The notes under the pieces were generated by a model that was not told the origin of the DNA, did not search any database, and saw only the letters and a program-made list of their open reading frames with translations. The position numbers and the translations under genes are program-made. 64,000 bases of DNA from Bacteroidales bacterium (lineage in GTDB: Bacteria; Bacteroidota; Bacteroidia; Bacteroidales; JAADJA01). Where the stretch lies: assembly GCA_020438105.1 (NCBI GenBank), contig JAGQVE010000013.1, forward strand, positions 18,952 through 82,951, given 5' to 3'. Below are positions 51,713 through 61,700 of the stretch, one piece after another (the first letter of the stretch is position 1; each line of letters starts with the position of its first letter).

Positions 51713-52543
51713 TTAAAATCCCATCAGATCATTATAAGTGAATCGCCACTCCGGCGTTTGAAATATATCTACAATTTCCAAGATATACCATGGACTTAAT
51801 ATTCCGTTCGACGGATTCTTCAAAATCTGAATTTCCTGCGCCGGCATATAACTCTGGGCAAGCATAAATACTTTTTCACCTAATTCCAGGTTCTCAGCCA
51901 TATCTACAACAATTACGGCATGGCCCGGCGACCCGCCCTGAATAAATACATCACCAATTTGCATTTCATTAATCGGAACTGCTTTTAATTCTTTTTCCAG
52001 TGAAAGCGTGCCGGCATAGGTAAACACCGTTTCAAGGTATTTCCAGAAGGTATCCGGCGTATTGGACGGTTCCACCGACTTCACCCAACTCACCTCATTG
52101 CCATTTACTTTGATCCGGTAACCTTCCACCCATTTTGAATACTCGGCCAGGAAACCATTGGTAAAATGAAATCTGATCTCATCATATCGTTTTTGATCAT
52201 ACAGGTATTCAGCCCGCAACCGGATCACCGCATCTGCGCATTGATGCAGGTTTTTTGTCCCGATGGGTAAATCCACCACTGCTAAATAAACTCCAGGCTT
52301 TTCCTTTATCGAACCATCATAATACTTAACCTTTGAACCTTCCGGTTTGAGCGGTAGCTGACGGAGCCAGGCTGCAAATGAATTTTCATCCACATTTATC
52401 CGCTCAAAACCATTCGGAGTATTAAAGCGATCCTGCAAAAATTCTTTTTCGGGTTGAAACAGATAGGTAGATTGATTTAAGTTTTCATCCGGAGAATAAA
52501 AAATAAGAAATTGAATAAGGATGTAAATGATTTGCAGGTTCAT
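51713..52543 (-). CDS. DUF4846 domain protein
   Basis: 276 residues. A short hydrophobic N-terminus (MNLQIIYILIQFLIFYSP) is a likely signal peptide. The body matches DUF4846: RFNTPNGFERINVDENSFAA, WLRQLPLKPEGSKVKYYDG, CADAVIRLRAEYLY, RIHFTNGF-like FHFTNGF, and GDVFIQGGSPGHAVIVVDMA. The last motif (GDxFIQGGxPGHAxxVxD) has a Cys-less NlpC/P60-like look with a conserved His, but no catalytic function is known. Lies downstream of the CPA2 antiporter. Confidence 0.9.
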   Translation of the reverse strand: MNLQIIYILIQFLIFYSPDENLNQSTYLFQPEKEFLQDRFNTPNGFERINVDENSFAAWLRQLPLKPEGSKVKYYDGSIKEKPGVYLAVVDLPIGTKNLHQCADAVIRLRAEYLYDQKRYDEIRFHFTNGFLAEYSKWVEGYRIKVNGNEVSWVKSVEPSNTPDTFWKYLETVFTYAGTLSLEKELKAVPINEMQIGDVFIQGGSPGHAVIVVDMAENLELGEKVFMLAQSYMPAQEIQILKNPSNGILSPWYILEIVDIFQTPEWRFTYNDLMGF

Positions 52544-52589
52544 GGATCAAAAACGCCACGCCACCAAATTTTGGTATTTTATATTTTAA

Positions 52590-53807
52590 TTATTCTGCTT
52601 CACCGGCTTTTTTAAGTGAGCGCCTCGCCATCACAGGACCGAAGAGTTCATGCACAATGGCAGCACCTATCACAACACTGATAATAAGAGAAGAGAAATG
52701 GGTGAGTTCGCTTTGTTTGGCAAGCAGCAGTGCCAATCCTATCACAATGCCCCCCTGTGGAAAGAGGCCACCGGCGGTATACTTTCTAACCTTCTCAGGG
52801 GCATGGGTCATGCGACTCGCCAACCCCGTTCCGGAGTATTTACCAAGCGCCCGTGCTACAACAAAAATGGCAATAAAAACAAGACTTCCGCTGAAGGAAT
52901 CAAATTGCAGGTGCAGTCCTGACAGGGTAAAGAAAATAACAAATACCAGTTCGTCGGTGTATCTTTCGATGAGGGTGAATATCTTCTCCTGGAAAGGATG
53001 ATAATTTACCGCGATCAATCCCATGGCCATGGTGCCGAGCAGCTCATCAAAACCAAGCAGGGAGGCCGTTCCATAGCATAGCATGATCATGGCCAGCAAA
53101 ATCACGATCAATGCCCCTTCGGTCTCTTTTTTGAAAAGCAATGATATCCGGTTAAACAAAAATCCACTTATTGCACCGGTGAGTAAGGCGCCTCCGATCT
53201 CCTTACCTAACTCGGCAAATGTAGCGCCGATAAATCCGTCGCTGCCACCCAGGTAAGAACCGGCAAAGGAAAGGGTAAAGGTGTACAAAAGAATACCCAT
53301 AATGTCATCAAAAGCTGCTACGCCTAAAATGGTGTTTGACACAGGTCCTTTGGATTTGTATTCCTGCGTAATGGCCAGCGTTGCCGAAGGATCGGTGGGG
53401 GCCGCCAGCGATCCCAGCAACAGGCTCATGACCAGCAAAACAGGCCAGGAATAATTTCCGGGATTGAGAAAATACAGGGCAATCATAAAAATGACAAACA
53501 CCGACAGGTAGGCAAAAACCGCTTCGAAAAAGGTGATGGTAAGGATCACCTTGCCGGAGGCTTTGATCTTTTCATAGGAAAGCGTACCGCCAATTGTGAA
53601 AGTAATGAATGCCAGGGCAATGGTGATGAGTGGTTCGGTTTGTTTGATAAAGCCGGGTTCAATAAAACCGGTGATCTGGGGATGTAAAACAATGCCGGCG
53701 ATGATATAACCGGAGATCTTGGGCAGCTTGACTTTTACAGCAACTTCACCCAGAATAAAGCCGGTGATGAGTAAAACTCCTATTTCAAAAAATAAATTCA
53801 ATGCCAA
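52590..53807 (-). CDS. Cation:proton antiporter (CPA2 / KefB-like)
   Basis: 405 residues with 11-13 membrane helices. Conserved GSLAAPTDPSATLAI (helix 4) and the ion-binding Asp pair in GVAAFDDIMGILLY (helix 5), as in electrogenic or CPA2-type exchangers. No C-terminal RCK/TrkA-N domain is present, so it is a short form. The likely role is Na+ or K+ against H+ exchange at the inner membrane for pH or salt control. ATG 53807 is used; a ribosome-binding site is not distinctive. Confidence 0.93.
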   Translation of the reverse strand: MALNLFFEIGVLLITGFILGEVAVKVKLPKISGYIIAGIVLHPQITGFIEPGFIKQTEPLITIALAFITFTIGGTLSYEKIKASGKVILTITFFEAVFAYLSVFVIFMIALYFLNPGNYSWPVLLVMSLLLGSLAAPTDPSATLAITQEYKSKGPVSNTILGVAAFDDIMGILLYTFTLSFAGSYLGGSDGFIGATFAELGKEIGGALLTGAISGFLFNRISLLFKKETEGALIVILLAMIMLCYGTASLLGFDELLGTMAMGLIAVNYHPFQEKIFTLIERYTDELVFVIFFTLSGLHLQFDSFSGSLVFIAIFVVARALGKYSGTGLASRMTHAPEKVRKYTAGGLFPQGGIVIGLALLLAKQSELTHFSSLIISVVIGAAIVHELFGPVMARRSLKKAGEAE

Positions 53808-53896
53808 CTGATTTGGGATTTCAAAGGTAAACTAATCTCCCGAAAAACCTGGTAAAGGAAAATTCCATTAAACCCGAATAAATCATTTAATTTAAT

Positions 53897-53904
53897 TATA
53901 TTTG
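53897..53904 (+). promoter_or_regulatory. -7 promoter box TATATTTG
   Basis: Exact TAnnTTTG. The open frame starts at 53902 inside this box, so translation must begin at ATG 53932, where a signal peptide begins. Confidence 0.7.
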
Positions 53905-53931
53905 TACTGCATCACCCTAAAAGCTTACAGT

Positions 53932-55764
53932 ATGAAAACGCTAAAATCAGCCATTTTACTTGTTGCCTTCACTATTTGTGTAATTGAACTACACGCTCAA
54001 ATAGTAAACATCCCGGATAATAATTTTAAAAATCGCCTGATCGAGCTTGGTGTCGACACCAATAATGACGGCGATATCAGTTACGCAGAAGCAGAAGCCA
54101 TAAACGGTTCACTTGATTTGAAATACCAGAATATTTCAGATTTGACAGGGATTAACGCTTTTACAGAAATTTACAAACTGGAAGTTGATCACAACAATTT
54201 AACGGAACTTTTTCTGGACGAAAATATGAATCTCTCCTACCTTGATTGCTGCCATAATCAATTGAACAGCCTGGATTATTTTAAGGTTAAAAGCTTAATT
54301 AGTGTAAATTGCCGAAACAACAACCTGACCACCCTTAACGCCAACAACATATGGTACACAATCAGGTACCTCTATTGCCAGAATAATCAATTGACAAGCC
54401 TGAATATAAACCTCAGTAAACTGATCAGGCTAAATTGCAGTAATAATCAGCTAAGCACGCTTAATATCGGCGCTACAACAGGTTTACTCAAGGCTGTTTA
54501 TTGCAGTAATAATGAACTCAAATCCATCACCATCCATGGGAAAAATACCATCGACACCCTCGATTTGAGCCATAACATGATTTCAAATATCCGGGCGGAT
54601 TTTAAGGTTAAATTGCTTTATTGCGATCATAACGAAACTACCAACATTGATGTATCCAAAATTCCATTCATGGATGAACTCTATATTGATGAAAATCCAT
54701 CCCTCGAAAAATTGATCATCCGCCATTATCCCATCACATATGAAATTTATGATGATGAAACCGGTGATTATGAAACTACCCTGGGATTTTTTCCTCCGGG
54801 AGATCAATTTCATGCCGGGCAGGTGAATTATGCCCTGGCCTGCGACTGGAACCTGAATTCCGTTCCGCTTAATGACACCTATCTTGAAATCGACAATGAC
54901 GGCGTGGATGACGTTCATCTGTATTCGGAAACAATTATTACTTCCGGTGGTGAAGAAATTACTTTTAAAGCTTACATTCAGCCACTTGGTGATTGGCGCA
55001 TTTATTCACAAAATGAGTTTGATGCAGCAGGGCTTGATTTTGATGAACTCATCAATCCGGCTGAGCTTAACTGGCTTACAGGGCCTAAAATATACTACTC
55101 CAACTGGTCGATACCAAACTATGGCATTTTTGAATATTACTGGGAAATCAATGACGGATACCTTGTGTTAATAAAACCAACAGCATCGGATACGGTGATC
55201 AGTTGGGTAAAAATGAACCGGGTTAATTCCTTCAACTATGATTACGCCGAATTCGATTCATGGGCTACCTGGAAGCCTTGTTTGAACCAAATAAATATTG
55301 GAGATGATATTGTTGCTACTGTTAAGGACACCCTTATTCTTAATGCCGGGGCGGGCTATAGCGAGTATAACTGGTCCACTGGCGACACCTCCCAAACGGT
55401 AGCAATTATTTGTGGCAACCTGGGCACCGGTTTGTTTGATTTTTCAGTGCTGGCTTACGATGGAAGTTGCTATTATGCCGATACAATTAACATCCAGGTA
55501 ATCGAAAGTAGCGGGATAACTTTCCTGGAAAAGCTGAGTGTAAGCCTCGGTCCTAATCCAATCAATGACCGGGTGTTTGTAAGCAATAAAACCGGAAATG
55601 ATTTTAGCCTTACCATTACCGACATCACCGGGCGCGAAGTTTACAATCAAAATGTTCCTGTTGATTGCCGGGTTATTTCATTAAACAATTTAAAAGCAGG
55701 CTTGTATCTTTTTCATTGCAAAAATACCGACCACGAGGTAACTTATAAATTAGTCAAAAAATAG
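53932..55764 (+). CDS. T9SS-secreted leucine-rich repeat protein
   Basis: 610 residues from ATG 53932. Signal peptide 1-23 (MKTLKSAILLVAFTICVIEL). NNFKNRLIELGVDTNNDGDI opens a dockerin-like or EF-hand-like segment (DTNNDGDISYAEA, a calcium-type loop). About eight leucine-rich repeats follow (about 58-230; LDCCHNQLNSL, LYCQNNQLTSL, LNCSNNQLSTL, VYCSNNELKSI), of the Cys-x-x-N-N-x-L type. A beta region with WKPCLNQINI precedes an Ig-like segment (YNWSTGDTSQT) and the type A sorting domain (GPNPINDRVFVS ... NNLKAGLYLFHC ... YKLVKK). A surface protein, probably for protein or glycan binding. Confidence 0.92.
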   Translation: MKTLKSAILLVAFTICVIELHAQIVNIPDNNFKNRLIELGVDTNNDGDISYAEAEAINGSLDLKYQNISDLTGINAFTEIYKLEVDHNNLTELFLDENMNLSYLDCCHNQLNSLDYFKVKSLISVNCRNNNLTTLNANNIWYTIRYLYCQNNQLTSLNINLSKLIRLNCSNNQLSTLNIGATTGLLKAVYCSNNELKSITIHGKNTIDTLDLSHNMISNIRADFKVKLLYCDHNETTNIDVSKIPFMDELYIDENPSLEKLIIRHYPITYEIYDDETGDYETTLGFFPPGDQFHAGQVNYALACDWNLNSVPLNDTYLEIDNDGVDDVHLYSETIITSGGEEITFKAYIQPLGDWRIYSQNEFDAAGLDFDELINPAELNWLTGPKIYYSNWSIPNYGIFEYYWEINDGYLVLIKPTASDTVISWVKMNRVNSFNYDYAEFDSWATWKPCLNQINIGDDIVATVKDTLILNAGAGYSEYNWSTGDTSQTVAIICGNLGTGLFDFSVLAYDGSCYYADTINIQVIESSGITFLEKLSVSLGPNPINDRVFVSNKTGNDFSLTITDITGREVYNQNVPVDCRVISLNNLKAGLYLFHCKNTDHEVTYKLVKK

Positions 55765-55773
55765 CTTCCCGGG

Positions 55774-57144
55774 TTAATCTCTTTTTAGGATTAAATATTC
55801 ATAAGCACTCAATACCACCTCGTTTTCAAGGGTCATGGTACTTTCCGATATCGGGTCGGTCCAACCCTGGTTTTTTAAATCAAGGGGCAATTCAAATGTA
55901 GATTGTGCATTTTTTACATTTACCAGCACCAGGTAAAAATGATCCGAATCGCTTAAGCTGAACGCAGCTACTGAATTGTGATTGTATATTGTAAAATCCC
56001 CGGTTCTTACCGTTTGTGTTTCGCTGTAATAACTCAGCACTTTTTGGTAAGCCGCCAGCATATCCAGGTTTGCCGACCAGTTGATGGGATCGTTATAAAA
56101 GAAAGCTACGGTTCCGCTTGTTCCCACTTCCTGACTGCTGTAAATCAAAGGAACTCCCGGAACAAAGATGGTGATAACCGAAGCAGCCAAAGCGCCGTCA
56201 ATTCCACCAAAAATCCCGACCGGTGTGGCATCCCAGGCCGATTCATCGTGGTTGGTGGTGAAATAAAGTTTTCTCTTCCCCGATGGCGTATTGTTAAATT
56301 CCGATTGCACCGAGCTTAGCAAAGAGGCGGGCGAAAGCGAACCGCTGAAGGTATTTTTGATTTTTCCGTAATAATCCCATCCAAAATTCAGATCAAAACC
56401 GGCATCAAAATGATCATCGCGGGCACCCTCGGCTAGCATAATGAGGTTTTTTTCGGAATGATTATTCAGTGAATCGATGGCTTGCTTCCAAAAGGAATAA
56501 GGAACCATATCGGCTGCATCACACCTGAATCCGTCCACATAAGCCGTATCCAGCCAAAACTCCATGGCATCGATCATGGCGAGGCGCATCTCCGCATTGT
56601 CGAAGTTAAGGTCGGCCACATCCTGCCAGTTGGTTCCCGGTGGAATCACAATATTTCCATTGCCATCCTGTGTATACCAATCCTTGTTTTCTATCCAGGG
56701 ATTATCCCAGGCCGTGTGATTGGCCACCCAATCGAGGATAACAGCCATATCTCTATCATGCGTTTTGGAAACCAGGTTTTGCAAATCTTCAAGGTCTCCA
56801 AATTCGGGATTGACCTCCTTATAATTTTTAGCCGAATAGGGCGAATTTACAGTATTGATGGTCCCGATGGGGTAAATTGGCATCAGCCAGATCACATTCA
56901 CACCCAGGCTCTTGATATGATCAAGCTTATTAATAACATCCTGAAAATTACCTGTGGAGCTAAAGGCCCTGATATTGGCCTCATACATCACAATATCTTT
57001 GTTGGCAGGTGTTTCAAAACCCGTTGTAGGATTTGGATTGGGGTTTGGATTAGGATTGGCTGAAGGAGGGTCAATACCGTTATCACCGCAGGAAAATAAA
57101 ACGGAGAGGGACAGGAAAAATGCTATAAATCGGAATAATCTCAT
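55774..57144 (-). CDS. Alpha-amylase family (GH13) lipoprotein
   Basis: 456 residues. Lipoprotein signal with lipobox SVLFSCG (Cys19). A linker of Asn-Pro repeats (NPNPNPNPNP, about 30-43) separates the anchor from the catalytic barrel. GH13 residues: nucleophile Asp in DGFRCDAADMVP, acid Glu in LAEGARD and the transition-state Asp in TTNHDESAW. It is an extracellular or periplasmic glucan-active enzyme; the exact activity (amylase, alpha-glucosidase, neopullulanase) cannot be told. C-terminal beta domain from about 390. No SusC/SusD genes lie near it. Minus strand, with its own promoter box upstream. Confidence 0.93.
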   Translation of the reverse strand: MRLFRFIAFFLSLSVLFSCGDNGIDPPSANPNPNPNPNPTTGFETPANKDIVMYEANIRAFSSTGNFQDVINKLDHIKSLGVNVIWLMPIYPIGTINTVNSPYSAKNYKEVNPEFGDLEDLQNLVSKTHDRDMAVILDWVANHTAWDNPWIENKDWYTQDGNGNIVIPPGTNWQDVADLNFDNAEMRLAMIDAMEFWLDTAYVDGFRCDAADMVPYSFWKQAIDSLNNHSEKNLIMLAEGARDDHFDAGFDLNFGWDYYGKIKNTFSGSLSPASLLSSVQSEFNNTPSGKRKLYFTTNHDESAWDATPVGIFGGIDGALAASVITIFVPGVPLIYSSQEVGTSGTVAFFYNDPINWSANLDMLAAYQKVLSYYSETQTVRTGDFTIYNHNSVAAFSLSDSDHFYLVLVNVKNAQSTFELPLDLKNQGWTDPISESTMTLENEVVLSAYEYLILKRD

Positions 57145-57165
57145 TTGATATCAATCTTTAAAAGA

Positions 57166-57173
57166 CAAATGTA
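57166..57173 (-). promoter_or_regulatory. -7 promoter box TACATTTG of the GH13 gene
   Basis: Exact TAnnTTTG on the minus strand, 21 bp before the ATG. Confidence 0.6.
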
Positions 57174-57187
57174 TAAAATACAAATAA

Positions 57188-58417
57188 CTATCTATTATTA
57201 ACCTTGTTTCGACTAAATCTAAAGGCCGCCGACATCAGGTGCGCGTACAATCCATCCGAGCGTTTTAAATAAGAATAACGCAGGTTTATCTCATCAAAAA
57301 GGAAATTTCGGGCAAGGTTGGCAAATGGTGCCCAGCGAAATCCTAATCCAAGCTGAATGGTTTCAATTTCCGAAAGGTCATAATCGGAACTGTAATAAAC
57401 TTCAGCCGGATCATGCTGAGCATAGGGTTTAAAATATTTGGAACCCGTTTGGGTGTAAACTTTAACAAAAGGGGAAAACCCAAGGGTATGTTTCACTTTA
57501 AAAACCGATTCCAGTTGAAGCGTATGGGCGCTAATTCCAAAATTATCACTGTAAAACTGGTAGCTCCCTTTTAATACGGTGGAACCTCCCGCAAAATAAT
57601 TGGCTTTGATACCAATGGGAATCCGGGTCCGGGATTGGGGAAGATTTTCCACCTTCAACGAGTCATTGGCAAAATAAACCCGGTGAAACGGGGTGGAAAG
57701 CAAGCCTGTTTGAATGATCAACTCCGGAAAAATGCCCACCCTCAATCGTTGATTGATTACCTGCGAATAACCGGTTTTAAAATTATAAGAATAGCGGTTA
57801 TAGATGTCGAACCACTGCTTGTAGCGCAATTCATAAGGATAAACCAGCGTAACGGGCCGTTTATAATCCGGGTTAAGTCTGCCCCACCGCAAATCATCGT
57901 GGATGTATGCAAATGAAGCCTGGAATTCGCGCAGTTTATCTGGAGCTGACCAATACAGATCGGCACGAAAAGGAAATGAGAGGTAATCGGATTCAAGGGA
58001 AAAACCAGTTCCAATGCCCACCTGGGTTGTTTTACTCACCTGCCTCGAATAATGAATATCGGTATGGCTTCGCATGTCGATATAGGAAGCCGAAGATATG
58101 GCAAAGTCAATATTGTCAGTAGATGCAGAAGTGATCACATCAGCGCCCATGTTCAGGTTAAAACTGCTCTTTTCTCCGTTGAAAGTTACATCCACACCCG
58201 GAGCATAAATAGTGAGCTTTTCGGTTCCAATACCGCCCGTAACCGCCGAATGATCACCATCCTGATGGTACATGTTATAAAGAATTTCTATTTCAGTTGC
58301 CGGAATTTCCCGCTTGTGGTAGGTGGTGTCGGGTTGTTGCGCAATAGCGGCAAAAGTCATTAAAAGCAATGAAGTTAATAATATTCCGGCCTTCCTTTTT
58401 GAATTAATTGCAGCCAC
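57188..58417 (-). CDS. DUF3570 family protein (outer-membrane-like)
   Basis: About 409 residues with a GTG start at 58417, which gives a proper signal peptide (AINSKRKAGILLTSLLLMTF, cleaved near AIAQ); the open frame further upstream overlaps the DUF4266 gene in another frame. The mature part has alternating beta strands with aromatic girdles, ends in Asn-Arg, and reads YHQDGDHSAVTGGIGTEKLT, the DUF3570 start motif. Likely an outer-membrane beta-barrel. It pairs with the DUF4266 lipoprotein (14-bp overlap), a conserved couple often near thioredoxin-like and ApbE genes, which are not seen here. Confidence 0.85.
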   Translation of the reverse strand: MAAINSKRKAGILLTSLLLMTFAAIAQQPDTTYHKREIPATEIEILYNMYHQDGDHSAVTGGIGTEKLTIYAPGVDVTFNGEKSSFNLNMGADVITSASTDNIDFAISSASYIDMRSHTDIHYSRQVSKTTQVGIGTGFSLESDYLSFPFRADLYWSAPDKLREFQASFAYIHDDLRWGRLNPDYKRPVTLVYPYELRYKQWFDIYNRYSYNFKTGYSQVINQRLRVGIFPELIIQTGLLSTPFHRVYFANDSLKVENLPQSRTRIPIGIKANYFAGGSTVLKGSYQFYSDNFGISAHTLQLESVFKVKHTLGFSPFVKVYTQTGSKYFKPYAQHDPAEVYYSSDYDLSEIETIQLGLGFRWAPFANLARNFLFDEINLRYSYLKRSDGLYAHLMSAAFRFSRNKVNNR

Positions 58418-58634
58418 AACCCCCGCTTGATTTTTTGCTTCCCGCCACCGTGGAGCCGGTACGAATGGAATGAACATAATCTTCGAAAGCCACACCAGCG
58501 TTGCCGCCCATTTGCATCTCCGCATCGTTAAGGTAAACATGTTGCCAGGGTTTTACCGTTGCGCAACTGTCAAATGTCAAAACCAATCCCAACAGAAGAA
58601 AACTCAATAACAGTCGTATTTTAATTGATTTCAT
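58404..58634 (-). CDS. DUF4266 small lipoprotein
   Basis: 76 residues from ATG 58634 (MKSIKIRLLLSFLLLGLVLT); lipobox FDSC gives the acylated Cys. The mature peptide has the family pattern VKPWQHVYLNDAEMQMGG and ends in the Cys-rich tail SSGGCGCN, conserved in DUF4266. The function is unknown; the end motif CxCN is a possible metal or radical site. Its stop overlaps the start region of the DUF3570 gene by 14 bp, so the two are coupled. Confidence 0.88.
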   Translation of the reverse strand: MKSIKIRLLLSFLLLGLVLTFDSCATVKPWQHVYLNDAEMQMGGNAGVAFEDYVHSIRTGSTVAGSKKSSGGCGCN

Positions 58635-58680
58635 TATTTCAAAAGTACAGTTTTTTACCAATCTTATTAAACTGAATTGA

Positions 58681-58715
58681 TAAAAAAACCGGCAAACAAA
58701 TCCATGCCTGCCGGT
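58681..58715 (-). terminator. Rho-independent terminator of the BNR-propeller gene
   Basis: On the minus strand the stem ACCGGCA / TGCCGGT closes a 14-nt loop and is followed by a run of T residues. It lies 22-57 bp after the stop of the propeller gene. Confidence 0.85.
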
Positions 58716-58737
58716 AATTATTTCTACTACTTTACTT

Positions 58738-61700
58738 TTAACGCAACATCACTTTTCCTACCTGTGTTCCGGCTTCACCGGTTACCCGGATAAAATAAAC
58801 GCCTTTACCAAATTCACTCAGGTTGGTACGGATTGTACTTCCTTCCCTAACATCGATTTCCTTTACAACTGCACCCTGTGGATTTACCACGGTGATCACC
58901 GCGGGGCCAACACCATCAGGAACAAGGATATTTACCTCACCCGTGGTTGGATTTGGGAAAAACCGCACCAATTCGTCTGAAATGTTGGTTGGGATACCCG
59001 TAAGCGGACTGATCAGCACATTGTCAACAAACAGGTTGTTGCCGAAATAATTGTAAGTTTCAAACATCACCTGAATGCTTCCCATACCGGCCCATGCCGA
59101 AAGATCAAGCAGGGCACAATCAGCACCCCATCCATTTCCGCACCAATCGTCGGCAACCTCCGGATAAAATGGATCGGTAGTAAGCACATGGGTAGCAAAA
59201 CTTCCATCGCCATCTTCTCCACCCTCAAAAATGCGGGTCCAGGTTTCGCCGCAATCGCCCGATACTTTGATGATCAAACTATCGGTAATGCTGGTATGCC
59301 TTTTTGCATAAGCATAATCAAACATCAGAACCGGGTCGTCGAAGGCAGTAAAATCGAGCACGGGCGTAATCATCCTGTCGCGCTGGCCCGGAGGAACAAC
59401 ATAATCATAAAAATTCAACCATGCCGCTTTGGTACTTCCGTTGCCGGCTACATCGGTCACATCCCATGTTTTATTGAAATCAGGATTTTCGATGGTCCAT
59501 GATTTTGATGCCAGTGTCCCTGATTCAAAATCATCATAAAATGGCAAAACAAAACCACCAATATTGATATAATCATTTTTAACAAGGGTGTTATTGCCGG
59601 CATTATTTGTAACGGTTAATGAAACCGTATAAGCGCCATTACTGGAAAACGACACAACCGGGTTTTGCGAATTTTGGTTCGTTCCATTCACATACGAAAT
59701 ATTATTGGGATCAAATTCCCAGCTCCAGCCGGTTGGGCAATTGGAGCTCATATCTGTAAACTTGATGGTAGTACCCGTACAGGTAACCGAATCACTTGCA
59801 GCGAAATATACCTCAGGAATGGCTGTGGCACTCACGTTCATATATCCGTTGATGGTTTCAGTGTCGGTTCCGGCTGAGTTGGTTACGGTTAAGGTTACTG
59901 CAAAAACACCTTCGGAAGCATACTCAATATCCATTGGGTTTTTATCCGTAGAAGTTGAAGGTGTTCCCCCCTCAAAGGCCCATTCCCAGGAAGATGGCAC
60001 GCCGGTTGACAGATCGTAAAAATCAACCGGGCAGCCTACCGGAATCTCCGTTTCTTCTGCTTCAAAGGCGGCATTGGGAACATCATTCCACACCGGCGAC
60101 GACCACAATCCGCGGCCAAAGGTTCCTGCTCTTATCACATCTTCGGAAGGATCATCCGGATTATGATAAATTTCAACCTCATTCACCGAGGCATCCACCG
60201 GCAGGCCATTACTAAACATTACCCAATCGTCCATGCTGGCATCGCGGTAATAAACACCTGCATCAGATCCCACATAAATTCCATCATTGCTGTTCAGATA
60301 ATAAACGATTGAATTCATATTGATACCGGGAAGTGAACCGGTGAGATCTTCCCAGGTTTGGCCCCTGTTATCCGACCTGTAAACTTTCGAACCACGGGTT
60401 ACAAATACAACATCAGCCTCATATGGATGCGCTTCAATGTCAAGTACATTTCCTGAACCGGGTAAAAAGGAGGTAAGACTGATCCATTCGGGGCTATCCC
60501 CCATTACATCATCACTGCGGTAGAGGTTTTGATTACGCGCATAATAAAATAAGTCATTGTCGGCTGGTGAATGCTCCACCACGTCGATATCGCCGCCACC
60601 ATCGGTGGTTATCACTTTCCATGTAAAACTATTGGTAGTAACTCCTGTTGCCCTCCAGATATTCTTCATCCCGACAAACATGGTGTTATTGTCGTCTTCG
60701 TGCAGGCAGAACGGCGTAACCCATCCCCCGCTTTCGGTCATTCCATGAACGCCTTCGCCAGCTACCTGGTGCGCGCTTCCGTTGTTATACTTCCGGGTGA
60801 TATCACCATAATAAATGGTGTGATATGTTCTTTTATCGTCGGTATAGTCAATGGCGCACTCCATACCGTCGCCACCACCGGTGGTCATCCACACATTGTT
60901 TCCAAAATAGATGGAAGAGCCATTATCCTGGTAGCCGTTAATCACTTTATCTTTGTTGGTAGCCGACTGACCGATCTTATAGGATTGACTGATGGGTAAA
61001 CCATCAGTTACCTCGGGCCAGCTTGACCCGCCGTTAGCGGTGTAATAAATTCCCCCGTCGTTTCCGGCATACAATCGGTTATTCAGCGGGTTGAACTCCA
61101 GAATATGCAGGTCGGCATGCACGGCAGGAACCGAACAATCGCCCCACCAGTGTGAACTGATCTGCCAGGTAGTTCCGCCATTCACCGATTTAAAACAATT
61201 TACACCCCCGGCATAAACCACATTTTCATCGGTTGGGTCCACGGCCACATCCAGGTCGTACCATGCCTGTCCACCATCGCCACCATCACAGCCCCAACTC
61301 ATGATATTGGGTGAATTCGACATCATGGTGAACGATTCCCCTGAGTCGGTTGATTTCCATATCCCCTTGTAAGAGTCGCCGTTTGAAAGCAAACAATAAA
61401 CAACATTCGGATTAGCTGCCGTAACAGCGATCACGGAACGACTTCCCACTTCAATTCCGTTGGAGATCTGCACCCAGTTTTCACCGTCGTCGGTTGATTT
61501 GTAAAATTTACCGGCACCTCCGGCATAAAGGGTTGACGGATCATTGGGTTTAAAAACCACCTCTTTGGTTCCGCCATTGTGTTTATAAACCCAGTTGGCT
61601 CCTGCATCGGTGGTTTTGTACAAACCTCCGGCAGTTGCTGCATACATGATATCAGGATTGGTTGGATGTTGTATCATCCTGCCTACAGTGCGGTTACCCA

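Noticed and set aside
56482..57063. 193-residue plus-strand open frame antisense to the GH13 gene
   Set aside because: The minus strand carries clear catalytic motifs; the plus frame is a low-complexity shadow of the Asn-Pro linker and barrel.
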